Origin: Oceanicola sp. 502str15
Lineage (GTDB): Bacteria > Pseudomonadota > Alphaproteobacteria > Rhodobacterales > Rhodobacteraceae
Assembly: GCF_024105635.1 (NCBI RefSeq)
Contig: NZ_WYDQ01000001.1
Location: 3,100,501-3,164,500 of the forward strand
Length of the DNA stretch: 64,000 nt
Reading direction: 5' to 3'
Shown here: in pieces, positions 1-8,706 of the stretch
Position numbering within the stretch: the stretch's first letter is position 1
How the letters are laid out: each line of letters opens with the position of its first letter
The notes under the pieces: model-generated
The model's input: only the letters and a program-made list of their open reading frames with translations
Database searches by the model: none
What the model was told of the DNA's origin: nothing
Translations under genes and position numbers: made by a program

Positions 1-81
1 CAGCACGGTGACAGGCGGCGACGGGTGAGAGGCCGCATAGCCCAGCGCGCCGTTCTGAGAATCCGGTGTCACCTGCAACAT
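1..81 (-). CDS. Possible 5' end of an unidentified gene, cut by the window edge
   Basis: From an ATG at 81 the minus strand stays open to the left edge for 27 codons, giving MLQVTPDSQNGALGYAASHP and a few more residues. It lies downstream of rfbA in the same direction, so it could be the next gene of the polysaccharide cluster. No good ribosome binding site is visible, and an alternative ATG at about 109 opens another frame that also reaches the edge. The fragment is too short to name a family. Confidence 0.25.
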   Translation of the reverse strand, partial: MLQVTPDSQNGALGYAASHPSPPVTVL

Positions 82-289
82 GGTCTGCCCCGCTTGCGAT
101 CGGCATCATGCCTCCGAGCCCAAGGCGGCCCCGAGGGCGAGAGAACGCCCCTCCGTCACCGCATCGAACCAGCCCCGATGGCGCTCCACCCGCTTCTGCC
201 AGAAAGCCATGAAATCCCGGTTAATTCTGCTGACCGCCGAAGTCACGGCCAAGGCAGGCAGGCGCCGCGCGGCCCGCCTTCCGCCCGGG

Positions 290-1162
290 TCAGGGCAGCA
301 GTGCGCTCAGGTAGGTGCCGTAGTCGTTCTTGGCGAACATCTCTGCCCGGCAGATCAGGGTTTCCCGGGTGATCCAGCCCTTGCTGAAGGCGATCTCCTC
401 CAGCGAGCCGGTCTGCAGCCCCTGCCGCACCTCCAGCGTGCGCACGAAATTTCCCGCGTCGAGCAGGCTGCCGTGGGTGCCGGTGTCGAGCCAGGCATAG
501 CCGCGTCCCATCAGCTCCACGTCGAGGTCGCCATCCGCAAGGTAGCTTTCCAGCAGCGAGGTGATCTCCAGCTCGCCCCGGGCCGAGGGCTGCACCCGCC
601 GGGCGCGTTCGGGGGCGGTGCCGTCGACAAAGTACAGCCCGGTCACGGCGTAGTTGGAGGGCGGCTGCGCGGGTTTCTCGATGATCGCCCGAACCTTGCC
701 CGCCGCGTCGAAATCCACCACCCCGTAGCGCTCCGGGTCCGCCACCCGGTAGCCGAAGACAGTGCCGCCGGAGGGCTTGCTGTCGGCGCTGGCGAGCATG
801 GTGGGCAGGGCGTGGCCGAAAAAGATGTTGTCGCCCAGCACCAGCGCCGAGGCGGCCCCGGCCAGAAAATCCTCGGCCAGGATGAAGGCCTGCGCCAATC
901 CGTCCGGCGAGGGCTGGGCGATGTAGGTGAAGGTCAGGCCCCACTGGCTGCCGTCGCCCAGCAGCCGCCGGAACTGCCCGGCGTCCTCCGGCGTGGTGAT
1001 CACCGCAATCTCGCGGATGCCCGACAGCATCAGCACCGAGATCGGGTAGTAGATCATCGGCTTGTCGTAGATCGGCAGGAGCTGCTTGGAGACGCCGATG
1101 GTGATCGGATAGAGCCGCGAGCCGGTGCCCCCGGCCAGAATGATGCCCTTGCGTTCCGTCAT
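290..1162 (-). CDS. rfbA: Glucose-1-phosphate thymidylyltransferase
   Basis: Makes dTDP-glucose from dTTP and glucose-1-phosphate, the first step of dTDP-L-rhamnose synthesis in the cytoplasm. The 290-residue protein has the nucleotidyltransferase signature LAGGTGSRL at residues 9-17 and Lys26 in the following VSKQLLP motif; the length is normal for RfbA. The frame runs further upstream, but ATG at 1162 puts the signature at the expected distance from the N terminus and follows a GGAGG. It starts 10 bp after the stop of rfbB and closes the rhamnose operon (transcribed rfbD, rfbC, rfbB, rfbA). Confidence 0.96.
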   Translation of the reverse strand: MTERKGIILAGGTGSRLYPITIGVSKQLLPIYDKPMIYYPISVLMLSGIREIAVITTPEDAGQFRRLLGDGSQWGLTFTYIAQPSPDGLAQAFILAEDFLAGAASALVLGDNIFFGHALPTMLASADSKPSGGTVFGYRVADPERYGVVDFDAAGKVRAIIEKPAQPPSNYAVTGLYFVDGTAPERARRVQPSARGELEITSLLESYLADGDLDVELMGRGYAWLDTGTHGSLLDAGNFVRTLEVRQGLQTGSLEEIAFSKGWITRETLICRAEMFAKNDYGTYLSALLP

Positions 1163-1172
1163 CGGTGCCTCC

Positions 1173-2213
1173 TCAGGCGGATAAACCCAGCCGCTGGCCC
1201 AGGCCGGCGCGGTCGCGCAGCGCCTGCCACCAGGGTTCATTGTCGAGAAACCAGGCCACGGTGCGCCGCAGCCCTTCTTCCAGTGTCACGCTCGGGCGCC
1301 AGCCCAGCTCGGTGGCGATGCGGCTCGGGTCGATCGCATAGCGCAGGTCGTGGCCGGGCCGGTCGGCGACGAAGGTGATGAGCTCTTCGCGCGGGCTCGG
1401 TGCCGGGCGGGCCTCGTCGAGCAGGGCGCAGATCATCCGCACGAGGTCGATGTTGCAGGCCTCGTTTTCGCCGCCAATGTTGTAGCTCCGGCCCGGCGCG
1501 CCGCGCCGGATCACCGCCAGCAGGGCGTCGGCGTGATCTTCGACGTAGAGCCAGTCGCGCACGTTCTCGCCGCGCCCGTAAACCGGGATCGGCCGGCCCT
1601 CCAGCGCATTCAGGATCACCACCGGCACCAGCTTTTCGGGGAAGTGGAAAGGCCCGTAATTGTTGGAACAATTGGTCATCACCACGGGCAGGCCGTAGGT
1701 TTCGTGCCAGGCGCGCACGAGGTGGTCGGAGCTGGCCTTGGAGGCGCTGTAGGGGCTGCGCGGGTCGTAAGGCGTGGCCTCGGTGAACTGGCCTTCCGCG
1801 CCGAGCGAGCCGAAGACCTCATCGGTGCTGACGTGATGAAACCGGAAGCCCTCGGGCTGCCCCTCGGCCTGCCAGTAGGCGCGGGCGGCTTCGAGCAGGT
1901 GGAAGGTGCCGAGCACATTGGTCTCGATGAAGCTGGCGGGCCCGTCGATGGAGCGGTCGACGTGGCTTTCGGCGGCGAGGTGCATGATCGCATCCGGCCG
2001 GTGCCGGGCGAGCGCCGCGTCGAGCGCGGCGCGGTCGCGGATGTCGGCCTTCACGAAGCTGTAGCACGGGTCATCTGCCACGCTGGCGAGGTTGGCGAGG
2101 CAGGCCGCATAGGTCAGCGCATCGAGGTTCACCACCTCGTGCCCATCGGCAATGGCCCGTCGCACCACCGCCGAGCCGATGAACCCCGCGCCGCCCGTCA
2201 CCAGCAGCTTCAT
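1173..2213 (-). CDS. rfbB: dTDP-glucose 4,6-dehydratase
   Basis: Converts dTDP-glucose to dTDP-4-keto-6-deoxyglucose with bound NAD. The 346-residue extended short-chain dehydrogenase has the nucleotide-binding GGAGFIG at residues 7-13, the diagnostic dehydratase triad Thr130-Asp131-Glu132 (STDEVFG) and the Tyr155-x3-Lys159 pair. The frame is open much further upstream, but ATG at 2213 overlaps the rfbC stop by 4 bp (ATGA) and puts the Rossmann motif at the N terminus. Middle gene of the rhamnose operon. Confidence 0.96.
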   Translation of the reverse strand: MKLLVTGGAGFIGSAVVRRAIADGHEVVNLDALTYAACLANLASVADDPCYSFVKADIRDRAALDAALARHRPDAIMHLAAESHVDRSIDGPASFIETNVLGTFHLLEAARAYWQAEGQPEGFRFHHVSTDEVFGSLGAEGQFTEATPYDPRSPYSASKASSDHLVRAWHETYGLPVVMTNCSNNYGPFHFPEKLVPVVILNALEGRPIPVYGRGENVRDWLYVEDHADALLAVIRRGAPGRSYNIGGENEACNIDLVRMICALLDEARPAPSPREELITFVADRPGHDLRYAIDPSRIATELGWRPSVTLEEGLRRTVAWFLDNEPWWQALRDRAGLGQRLGLSA

Positions 2214-2779
2214 GCTCCGCCCTCCCATGCAAAGGGGCTTTCGAACCCGACGAGCGGCGGGGCGGCGGCGTCCTTGTCCGAGAGCACGGGCGCGGCACCG
2301 CCGAGGCCCCAGTCGATGCCGATATCCGGGTCGTTCCAGGCCAGCGCGCCCTCGGTTTCGGGGGCGTAGGTGTCGGAGCATTTGTAGATGATCTCGGTGT
2401 CGGGCACCCGGGTCACGAAGCCATGGGCAAAGCCGGCGGGCAAAAACAGCTGCACGCCGTTCTCCTCGGTCAGCTCCACGCCGAACCACTTGCCATAGGT
2501 CGGGCTGCCCCGGCGGATATCGACCGCCACGTCGAACAGGGCACCGCGGCCGCAGCGCACCAGCTTGTCCTGCGCCCGGGGCGGGGCCTGAAAGTGCAGC
2601 CCCCGCAGGGTTGGCGCGCTGCGGGAGAGCGAATGGTTGTCCTGCACGAAAACCGTGTCGATCCCGGCCTCAGCCAGCTTAGGCCGCGAGTAGGTTTCGG
2701 CAAAGAAGCCGCGATGGTCGCCAAAGCGGCGCGGGGTGATGACGACGACGCCGGGCAGGGGGATGTTTTCGATCTTCAT
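2210..2779 (-). CDS. rfbC: dTDP-4-dehydrorhamnose 3,5-epimerase
   Basis: Epimerises dTDP-4-keto-6-deoxyglucose at C3 and C5. The 189-residue cupin-type protein has the family landmarks DHRGFF at 21-26, RGLHFQ at 59-64 with the catalytic base His62, and the conserved Tyr132. Its ATG overlaps the rfbD stop by 4 bp and its stop overlaps the rfbB ATG by 4 bp, so translation of the three genes is probably coupled. Full length for the family. Confidence 0.96.
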   Translation of the reverse strand: MKIENIPLPGVVVITPRRFGDHRGFFAETYSRPKLAEAGIDTVFVQDNHSLSRSAPTLRGLHFQAPPRAQDKLVRCGRGALFDVAVDIRRGSPTYGKWFGVELTEENGVQLFLPAGFAHGFVTRVPDTEIIYKCSDTYAPETEGALAWNDPDIGIDWGLGGAAPVLSDKDAAAPPLVGFESPFAWEGGA

Positions 2780-3702
2780 GGCGTGGCGCGCTCCCTCGTT
2801 CCGGCGCGCTCCGGCATGCCGCCTGGCGCGGTTTTCCCAAGCTTGACGGCACCCAACTTCCCGAGCACGCGGGAGAGGGCCGGGCGCCAGTTAGGGCGGG
2901 CCAGCCCGAAGCGGGCCTGCGTTTCGGTACAGTCGAGCCGCGAGTTCAGCGGGCGTTGCGCCGGGGTCGGGTAGCTGCTGCCGGGGATGCGCTCGACCTC
3001 GCAGGGCAAACCGGCCCGCGCAAAGATCTCCTCGGCGAAACCGGCCCAGCTCACGTCGGGGCTGCCGGAAAAGTGGTAGGTGCCCGTCTTCGCGGGGTCG
3101 CCCCGAAGGGCCGCAGCGATGGCCACGCAGGCCGCTGCAATATCCGCCGCCGCCGTCGGGCCGCCGTGCTGGTCATCGACAACCGACAACCGCGCGCGCT
3201 CTGCCCCGAGGCGCAGCATGGTCTTCACGAAGTTGGTGCCATGGGCCGAAAACACCCAGGAGGTGCGCAGGATGGCATGGGCCCCGCCCGCCGCGCGAAC
3301 CGCCTCCTCGCCGGCCAGCTTGCTGCGGCCATAGGCACCGAGCGGAGCCACTGCGGCGCCCGGCGCGCGCGCCGCCATGCCGCTGCCGTCGAACACGTAG
3401 TCAGAGGAAATGTGCACCAGCGGCAGCCCCCGGGCCGCGCAGGCCTCGGCAATCTCTCCCGGCGCCGCGCCGTTGACCCGAAGCGCCAGCGCCTCTTCCT
3501 CCTCGGCCCGGTCCACGGCGGTGTAGGCGGCGGCGTTGATCACGGCATCTGCGTCGCATCGGGCGACCACCTCCGCCGCCTCACCGCTGCGGGCAAGGTC
3601 GGCGCGGCTGCGGGGCACCGTCTCGATCCTGCGGTCATCGCGCACCAGCGCTGCCAGCTCTCTTGCGACCTGTCCGGTTTCTCCGAACACCAGAAGTTTC
3701 AT
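2776..3702 (-). CDS. rfbD: dTDP-4-dehydrorhamnose reductase
   Basis: Last step to dTDP-L-rhamnose, NAD(P)H-dependent. The 308-residue protein has an N-terminal Rossmann motif (FGETGQVARE, from residue 6), the INAAAYTAVDRAE segment at 55-67, SSDYVFDG at 99-106 and the catalytic Tyr124-x3-Lys128 (YGRSK). The frame extends about 50 codons upstream, but ATG at 3702 fits the family start. It is the first of the four rhamnose genes, 19 bp downstream of the epimerase gene that ends at 3722. Confidence 0.95.
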   Translation of the reverse strand: MKLLVFGETGQVARELAALVRDDRRIETVPRSRADLARSGEAAEVVARCDADAVINAAAYTAVDRAEEEEALALRVNGAAPGEIAEACAARGLPLVHISSDYVFDGSGMAARAPGAAVAPLGAYGRSKLAGEEAVRAAGGAHAILRTSWVFSAHGTNFVKTMLRLGAERARLSVVDDQHGGPTAAADIAAACVAIAAALRGDPAKTGTYHFSGSPDVSWAGFAEEIFARAGLPCEVERIPGSSYPTPAQRPLNSRLDCTETQARFGLARPNWRPALSRVLGKLGAVKLGKTAPGGMPERAGTRERATP

Positions 3703-3721
3703 CCGTGCAAACCCTCCGCCC

Positions 3722-4639
3722 TCATCCCACCAGCTCCGATTGATACCACGCGAGGGTGCGGGCAATGCCGTCCTGCAAGCTGTGCTGTGGCACAAAGCCC
3801 AGCTCGGCGCGGGCGTGGGCGATATTGGCAAGGTTGTTGCGGATCTCGCCGGCAAGCGCCGGGCCGTGCACCACCTCGGGCATCCGCCCCGGGGCGAGCG
3901 TGCGAAAGATCTCCGCCACCTCCATCACCGAGGTCCGCACCCCGGTGCCAAGCTGAAACAGCCCTTCGGCACGGGCCTCGATCGCTGCAGCAATCGCGCG
4001 CGAAACATCGTCGACATAGATGTAATCGCGGGTCTGCCGCCCGTCGCCGTTGATCCGCAGGCAGCTGCCTTCCAGCACCTGGCGGCAAAACTGCGGAATC
4101 ACCCCGCCCTGTCGCCGTGAATGCGGGCCGTAGACGTTGGAAAACCGCAGCGACACCGCGGCAAGCCCCCAGGCGCTGGCATAGGCCCGCAGCATCGCCT
4201 CGGCGCAGAGCTTCGAGGCTCCGTAGGGCGAGGCCGGGTTGGGCCTTGCGCTCTCGTCCATCGGCCCGGCGTCCTGCGAGACGGCGCCGGTGGAGGCAAA
4301 CACAAAGTGGGTGTCGGGCGCGTGGCGACGCAGGTAGTCGATCAGGCGCAGGGACTGGGCGGCATTGGTCTCGAAGGTGCCGATCGGGTCGATCATGCTC
4401 TCGCGCACCGAGGCCTGGGCCGCAAGGTGCACCACCGCATCGCCACTGGCCGCCAGCGCCAGCCCCTCGTCGGAGGCAAAGCACCCGCTGTGGAAGTGGT
4501 CGAACACCGCCCGCTCGGCCGCCGGCCCGTCGCGGTAGCGGTCGATCCCCACCAGCGTGGCCGGATGGCCCGAGCGGCGCAGGAAATGCGCCAGGTTCTG
4601 CCCGATGAACCCGAGGGCGCCGGTAATCACCAATCTCAT
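3722..4639 (-). CDS. NAD-dependent sugar epimerase/dehydratase (GalE-like)
   Basis: An extended short-chain dehydrogenase of 305 residues acting on a nucleotide sugar. It shows TGALGFIG at residues 6-13, Ser116-Thr117 in the FASTGA segment and the active-site pair Tyr139-x3-Lys143 (YGASK). The usual DDVSRAI segment follows the nucleotide-sugar-binding region. It resembles UDP-glucose/UDP-GlcNAc 4-epimerases, but the substrate cannot be decided from sequence. It sits directly upstream of the rhamnose genes on the same strand, so it probably supplies another sugar nucleotide to the same polysaccharide. Confidence 0.85.
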   Translation of the reverse strand: MRLVITGALGFIGQNLAHFLRRSGHPATLVGIDRYRDGPAAERAVFDHFHSGCFASDEGLALAASGDAVVHLAAQASVRESMIDPIGTFETNAAQSLRLIDYLRRHAPDTHFVFASTGAVSQDAGPMDESARPNPASPYGASKLCAEAMLRAYASAWGLAAVSLRFSNVYGPHSRRQGGVIPQFCRQVLEGSCLRINGDGRQTRDYIYVDDVSRAIAAAIEARAEGLFQLGTGVRTSVMEVAEIFRTLAPGRMPEVVHGPALAGEIRNNLANIAHARAELGFVPQHSLQDGIARTLAWYQSELVG

Positions 4640-4783
4640 CTCTGGCTCCGATCCGGCATCATGCTCTCCATCGCGGCGCTTGCGGGCAGTCGACCTCGAG
4701 CACCCGCACGGCGCGTCTGACAGGCACCCTACAACCCGAGTCTCTACAGAGGATTAACCACAATGCGGTTTGTCAGCCGACTT

Positions 4784-5440
4784 TCAGATCCGCGCCGCCT
4801 TTGCCCGCAGACGGTTCAGCCGCGCGCCGGGCAGCGGCATCAGCTTTCCGGCGGTCAGGTAGAGAATGTAGAGGTCGAGCCCGAGGCTCTGGCGGCGGGT
4901 ATAGAGCCTGTCGAGACGCGCCTTCCGCGGCACGCAGCGCCGGGTATAGACCTCCTCGGTCTCCGCCGCCGTCCGGCAGGCCTTCAGCAGCATTTCCTCG
5001 TGGCTGTGATGCAGGATCGTCGCCAGCCCGGTGATCCCGGGGCGGCTCTTCAGCACCTCCGCATAGACCGCCGGAAACTGCTCGACGTATTGCCGCATCG
5101 GCGGGCGCGGGCCGACAAAGCTCATGTCGCCGCGCAGCACGTTGAACAGCTGCGGCAGCTCGTCGAGGCGCAACCGGCGCAGCCGATGCCCGAGCGGCGT
5201 GATCCGCCCCGCCTTGTCACCGCCCGAAACGCCGGTTTCCCTGCGGGCCGCGCCCGTCGCCATGGTGCGGAACTTGTAGAGATCGAAGGGCAGGCCCGGA
5301 GCCTTCATCCGCTCCGAGGTGTAAAGCGCCGGCCGACCGTCGCGCAGCGCCACGACGCACCACAGCACGCCCATCAGCGGCAGGCCCGGAATCAGCAGCA
5401 GGGTGGCCAGCGTCAGATCGAAGATCCGCTTGACCACCAC
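4784..5440 (-). CDS. Polyprenyl-phosphate sugar-1-phosphate transferase (bacterial sugar transferase family)
   Basis: Likely starts a surface polysaccharide by moving a sugar-1-phosphate from a nucleotide sugar to undecaprenyl phosphate at the inner membrane. The 218-residue protein has the short PglC-like form: one N-terminal hydrophobic segment at about residues 4-30, the KFRTM motif at about 56-60, then RLDELPQLFNVLRGDMSFVGPRP, where the Asp-Glu pair is catalytic. The last third is less typical. It lies just after ugd on the same strand (18 bp apart), consistent with an exopolysaccharide cluster. Confidence 0.9.
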   Translation of the reverse strand: MVVKRIFDLTLATLLLIPGLPLMGVLWCVVALRDGRPALYTSERMKAPGLPFDLYKFRTMATGAARRETGVSGGDKAGRITPLGHRLRRLRLDELPQLFNVLRGDMSFVGPRPPMRQYVEQFPAVYAEVLKSRPGITGLATILHHSHEEMLLKACRTAAETEEVYTRRCVPRKARLDRLYTRRQSLGLDLYILYLTAGKLMPLPGARLNRLRAKAARI

Positions 5441-5458
5441 CGCCCGCGCGCCGCCGCG

Positions 5459-6811
5459 TCAGCCGGCCGCCGCGACGGCTGGCGTGCCGGAAAGCCCGAG
5501 CGCATCAGGACGGCCCACGCAGATGTAGCTGTCAAACCCGGCAGCCCCGGCATCCTCGGCCGAGTAGATGTTGCGCAGGTCGGCCATCTTCGCGCTGCGC
5601 ATGTCCTTGGCCACCCGCTCGAGATCGAGGGCGCGGAACTCGTTCCACTCGGTCAGGAGCACCAGCGCATCGGCACCATCGGCGGCAACGTAGGGGTCAT
5701 CCTCCCAGATCACCCCGGGCAGCAGCGCCTCGCCCTCGCGCCGGCCCTGCGGATCGACCACCCGCACCTCGGCCCCGCCGCCCACCAGCGCCGGCACGAT
5801 GGTGAGGCTCGGGGCCTCGCGCATGTCGTCGGTGTTGGGCTTGAATGTCACGCCGAGCACGGCGATCTTCTTGCCGTTGAAGGAGCCGTCGCAGAGGTCG
5901 CGCAGCTTCTCGATCATCCGCCGCTTCATCTCCTCGTTCACGGCAATGACCGTCTCGGTGATCTGGAGCGGCACGGCAATGTCCTGCCCGATCCGGGCCA
6001 GCGCCTTGGTGTCCTTCGGAAAGCAGGAGCCGCCATAGCCGGGGCCCGCATGCAGAAACTTGTTGCCGATCCGGCCATCCAGGCCCATCCCCCGGCTCAC
6101 CGCCTTGATGTCGGCCCCGACGCGCTCGCAGAGCATGGCGATCTCGTTGATGAAGGTGATCTTGGTGGCTAGAAAGGCGTTGGCGGCGTATTTGATCGTC
6201 TCGGCGCTCTCGAGGTCGGTGTAGACAATCGGGAAATCGCGCAGGAACAGCGGGCGGTAGATGTCGCCCATCACCGCCTTGGCCTGCGGCGTCTCCACGC
6301 CCACAACCACGCGGTCGGGGCGCATGAAATCGTCGATCGCGGCGCCCTCGCGGAGAAACTCGGGGTTGGAGGCCACATCAAAGCTGCCTTCCTCGCAGGT
6401 CTTGGCGATGATCTCATAGACCTTGCGGTTGGTGCCCACGGGCACCGTCGACTTGGTGACAACCACGGTGAAGCCGTCGAGCGACTGGGCAATCTCCTCG
6501 GCGGCGGCAAAGACATAGCTCAGGTCGGCATGGCCATCGCCCCGGCGTGTCGGGGTGCCCACTGCGATGAACACCGCATCGGCGCCCGCCACGGCGGGGG
6601 CCAGCTCCTCGGTGAAGCTCAGGCGACCGGCGGCCACGTTCTTGGCCATCAGCACGTCGAGACCAGGCTCGTAGATCGGCACTTCGCCCGCGTTCAGCTT
6701 GGCCACCTTCTCGGGGTTCTTGTCGACGCAGACAACCTCATGCCCGAAATCCGAGAAGCATACGCCAGAGACAAGGCCCACATAGCCCGTACCGATCATC
6801 GCGATTTTCAT
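5459..6811 (-). CDS. ugd: UDP-glucose 6-dehydrogenase
   Basis: Oxidises UDP-glucose to UDP-glucuronate with two NAD. The 450-residue protein has the N-terminal Rossmann motif GTGYVGLVSG at 7-16, the TKSTVPVGT segment at 119-127, NPEFLREG at 149-156 and the catalytic Cys263 in GGSCFPKD. The frame is open another 26 codons upstream, but ATG at 6811 gives the canonical MKIAMIGTGYVG start. Its product is the substrate of the UDP-glucuronate 4-epimerase encoded at 7702-8706, so the two genes are probably linked in function. Confidence 0.96.
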   Translation of the reverse strand: MKIAMIGTGYVGLVSGVCFSDFGHEVVCVDKNPEKVAKLNAGEVPIYEPGLDVLMAKNVAAGRLSFTEELAPAVAGADAVFIAVGTPTRRGDGHADLSYVFAAAEEIAQSLDGFTVVVTKSTVPVGTNRKVYEIIAKTCEEGSFDVASNPEFLREGAAIDDFMRPDRVVVGVETPQAKAVMGDIYRPLFLRDFPIVYTDLESAETIKYAANAFLATKITFINEIAMLCERVGADIKAVSRGMGLDGRIGNKFLHAGPGYGGSCFPKDTKALARIGQDIAVPLQITETVIAVNEEMKRRMIEKLRDLCDGSFNGKKIAVLGVTFKPNTDDMREAPSLTIVPALVGGGAEVRVVDPQGRREGEALLPGVIWEDDPYVAADGADALVLLTEWNEFRALDLERVAKDMRSAKMADLRNIYSAEDAGAAGFDSYICVGRPDALGLSGTPAVAAAG

Positions 6812-6983
6812 GGTCCGCCCATCCTTCAGTCTAGCGGTTGTGCCCGCCCCCTGAATGGCGGGAGCGGCGGGCAAAAGCAACCTGTGCAACGGTGTTTCCC
6901 CAATCGCGCCTTATTCTGGCCAGATCGGGGGGTTTGTTTCGACAGTTGAGCTGATGGTGGGGGCCGGACGCTTGAGGTAACTG

Positions 6984-7616
6984 ATGCAGAAGGCAATTCG
7001 CCTGGCTCTCGGAGCCATGATGACGGTGGCGAGCCTGTCAACCGCAGCCAACGCCTGCACCCGCGCCGCGGTGCCGGGGGCCGAGGCAACGATCAATCCC
7101 GCGCGGCTGGACCAGCCCCTGCTGGACGCCGCCATCGCCTCCGAAGTGAACCACCAGCGCTGCCGCAACGGGCTGTCCGCCCTCTCCGGTGCACCGGCCC
7201 TGCGCGCCCCCGCGCTGGATCACGCCCGCTGGATGGCCGCCTCCGGCACCCTCAGCCACCACTCCACCCGCCCGGGCCGGGCCACCGTGAAGGCGCGGAT
7301 CCTGTCGTCGGGCCTGCGTATCCGCCGCGGCTCCGAAAACATCGCCCGCGTGGCGCTCTACAAGGTCGAGGGCCGCACCGGCTACAGGATCGTCGACGCC
7401 GCCGCCTGCGCCTTCGCCACCCCCGCGGGCCAGCCCATCGGGCGGCACAGCTATGCCTCGGTCGCGCGCTACACCGTGGGCCTCTGGATGAACTCGCCCG
7501 ACCACCGGGTCAACATCCTCGGCCGCAAGTACAAGATCGCCGCCTCCGCCGTCGCGCTGGACCCGAAGGGCCGTGCCTGCGGGTCGCTCTTCATCGCACA
7601 GAATTTCGCCGGCTAG
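6984..7616 (+). CDS. Secreted CAP/SCP-domain protein
   Basis: A 210-residue protein with a signal peptide (about residues 1-24, ending in AANA before Cys25) followed by one CAP domain. Family signs are His80, the SHHS stretch at 91-94, SENIA at 117-121 and the WMNSPDHRVNIL motif near the C terminus. Bacterial CAP proteins are secreted or periplasmic and mostly of unknown function. Cysteines at 25 and 60 plus two later ones may form disulfides. It is the only plus-strand gene in the surface-polysaccharide block, diverges from ugd, and has GAGGT before its ATG. Confidence 0.85.
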   Translation: MQKAIRLALGAMMTVASLSTAANACTRAAVPGAEATINPARLDQPLLDAAIASEVNHQRCRNGLSALSGAPALRAPALDHARWMAASGTLSHHSTRPGRATVKARILSSGLRIRRGSENIARVALYKVEGRTGYRIVDAAACAFATPAGQPIGRHSYASVARYTVGLWMNSPDHRVNILGRKYKIAASAVALDPKGRACGSLFIAQNFAG

Positions 7617-7646
7617 GCACGCCCCGCCGCCCGAGCCAACTGCCCC

Positions 7647-7674
7647 GCGCCCGCCCGATCACCCCGGCGGGCGC
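7647..7674. terminator. Stem-loop between convergent genes
   Basis: Perfect 9-bp arms GCGCCCGCC (7647-7655) and GGCGGGCGC (7666-7674) around a 10-nt loop. It lies between the stop of the CAP gene (plus) and the stop of the epimerase gene (minus), the place for a two-way terminator. There is no clear T-tract. Confidence 0.6.
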
Positions 7675-7701
7675 TGTGCTGTGGGGCTCTCCGGCAAGGG
7701 C

Positions 7702-8706
7702 CTAGGTGTAGTGCCGGTCATACCACGCCACGAAGGCCCCCACGCCCTCTTCCAGCGAGGTCTGGGGCAGCTCGCCCACAAGCGCCGTCAGCAGGGCGGT
7801 ATCGGCCCATGTGGCCGGCACATCGCCCGGCTGCATCTCCATCATGTTCTTCTCGGCCCGCGCGCCAAGAGCGGCCTCGATCGCCTCGATGAAGGTGCCC
7901 AGCTCCACCGGCGCGGCATTGCCGATGTTCACCACCCGCCACGGCGCGACGGGCGACAGGCTGTCGGCCTCGCCCACCGGGGCACCGCGCTCGGGCGGCA
8001 CATCCACCAGCCTGCGGATGCCCTCGACCAGATCGTCGATATAGGTGAAATCCCGGCGCATCCGGCCGTGGTTGTACACGTCGATCGGCTCCCCCGCCCG
8101 GATCGCCTTCACGAACTTGAACAGCGCCATGTCCGGCCGGCCCCAGGGGCCATAGACGGTGAAGAACCGGAACATGGTGACAGGCAGGTCGTAGAGATGG
8201 GCATAGCTGTGCGCCATCGCCTCGTTCGCGGCCTTTGTGGCGGCATAGAAGCTCATCTGATGCGCCACCCGGTCGGTCTCGGCATAGGGCATCTTCTCGT
8301 TGGCACCGTAAACGCTCGAGGTCGAGGCCATCAGCATATGGGCGGGCGGATGGGCGCGGGCGGCCTCCAGCAGGCGGAAGGTGCCGATCAGGTTGGCCTC
8401 CACGTAGCTCTCGGGCGCGTCGATCGAGTAGCGCACGCCCGCCTGCGCCGCGAGGTGGATCACCACATCCGGCGCGTGCTCTTCCAGCAGCGCCTCCAGC
8501 CGCCCCGGCTCCTCCAGCCGCGCCTCCACGGCGCTGAAGCCCTCGCTCTGCATCAGCCGCTGGTGGCGGCGCTGCTTGAGGCTCACGTCGTAGTAATCGG
8601 TCATCGCATCCAGCCCGATCACCCTGAAGCCGTCATCCAGCAGGCGGCGGGCGACATGCGAGCCGATGAACCCGGCCGAGCCGGTCACGAGAGCGGTGCG
8701 CGTCAT
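7702..8706 (-). CDS. UDP-glucuronate 4-epimerase
   Basis: Probably interconverts UDP-glucuronate and UDP-galacturonate. The 334-residue extended SDR has TGSAGFIGSH at residues 8-17, the active-site serines in STSSVYG at 128-134 and Tyr154-x3-Lys158. The loop DAMTDYYDVSLKQRR and the phrase PYAETDRVAHQMSFYAATK are typical of the bacterial LspL/Cap1J group rather than GalE. ATG at 8706 overlaps the stop of the upstream glycosyltransferase by 4 bp. The substrate assignment rests on family resemblance and the nearby ugd. Confidence 0.87.
   Translation of the reverse strand: MTRTALVTGSAGFIGSHVARRLLDDGFRVIGLDAMTDYYDVSLKQRRHQRLMQSEGFSAVEARLEEPGRLEALLEEHAPDVVIHLAAQAGVRYSIDAPESYVEANLIGTFRLLEAARAHPPAHMLMASTSSVYGANEKMPYAETDRVAHQMSFYAATKAANEAMAHSYAHLYDLPVTMFRFFTVYGPWGRPDMALFKFVKAIRAGEPIDVYNHGRMRRDFTYIDDLVEGIRRLVDVPPERGAPVGEADSLSPVAPWRVVNIGNAAPVELGTFIEAIEAALGARAEKNMMEMQPGDVPATWADTALLTALVGELPQTSLEEGVGAFVAWYDRHYT

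Noticed and set aside
106..210. 34-codon frame on the minus strand downstream of rfbA
   Set aside because: Too short, no homology pattern and no ribosome binding site that stands out; left as unassigned sequence.
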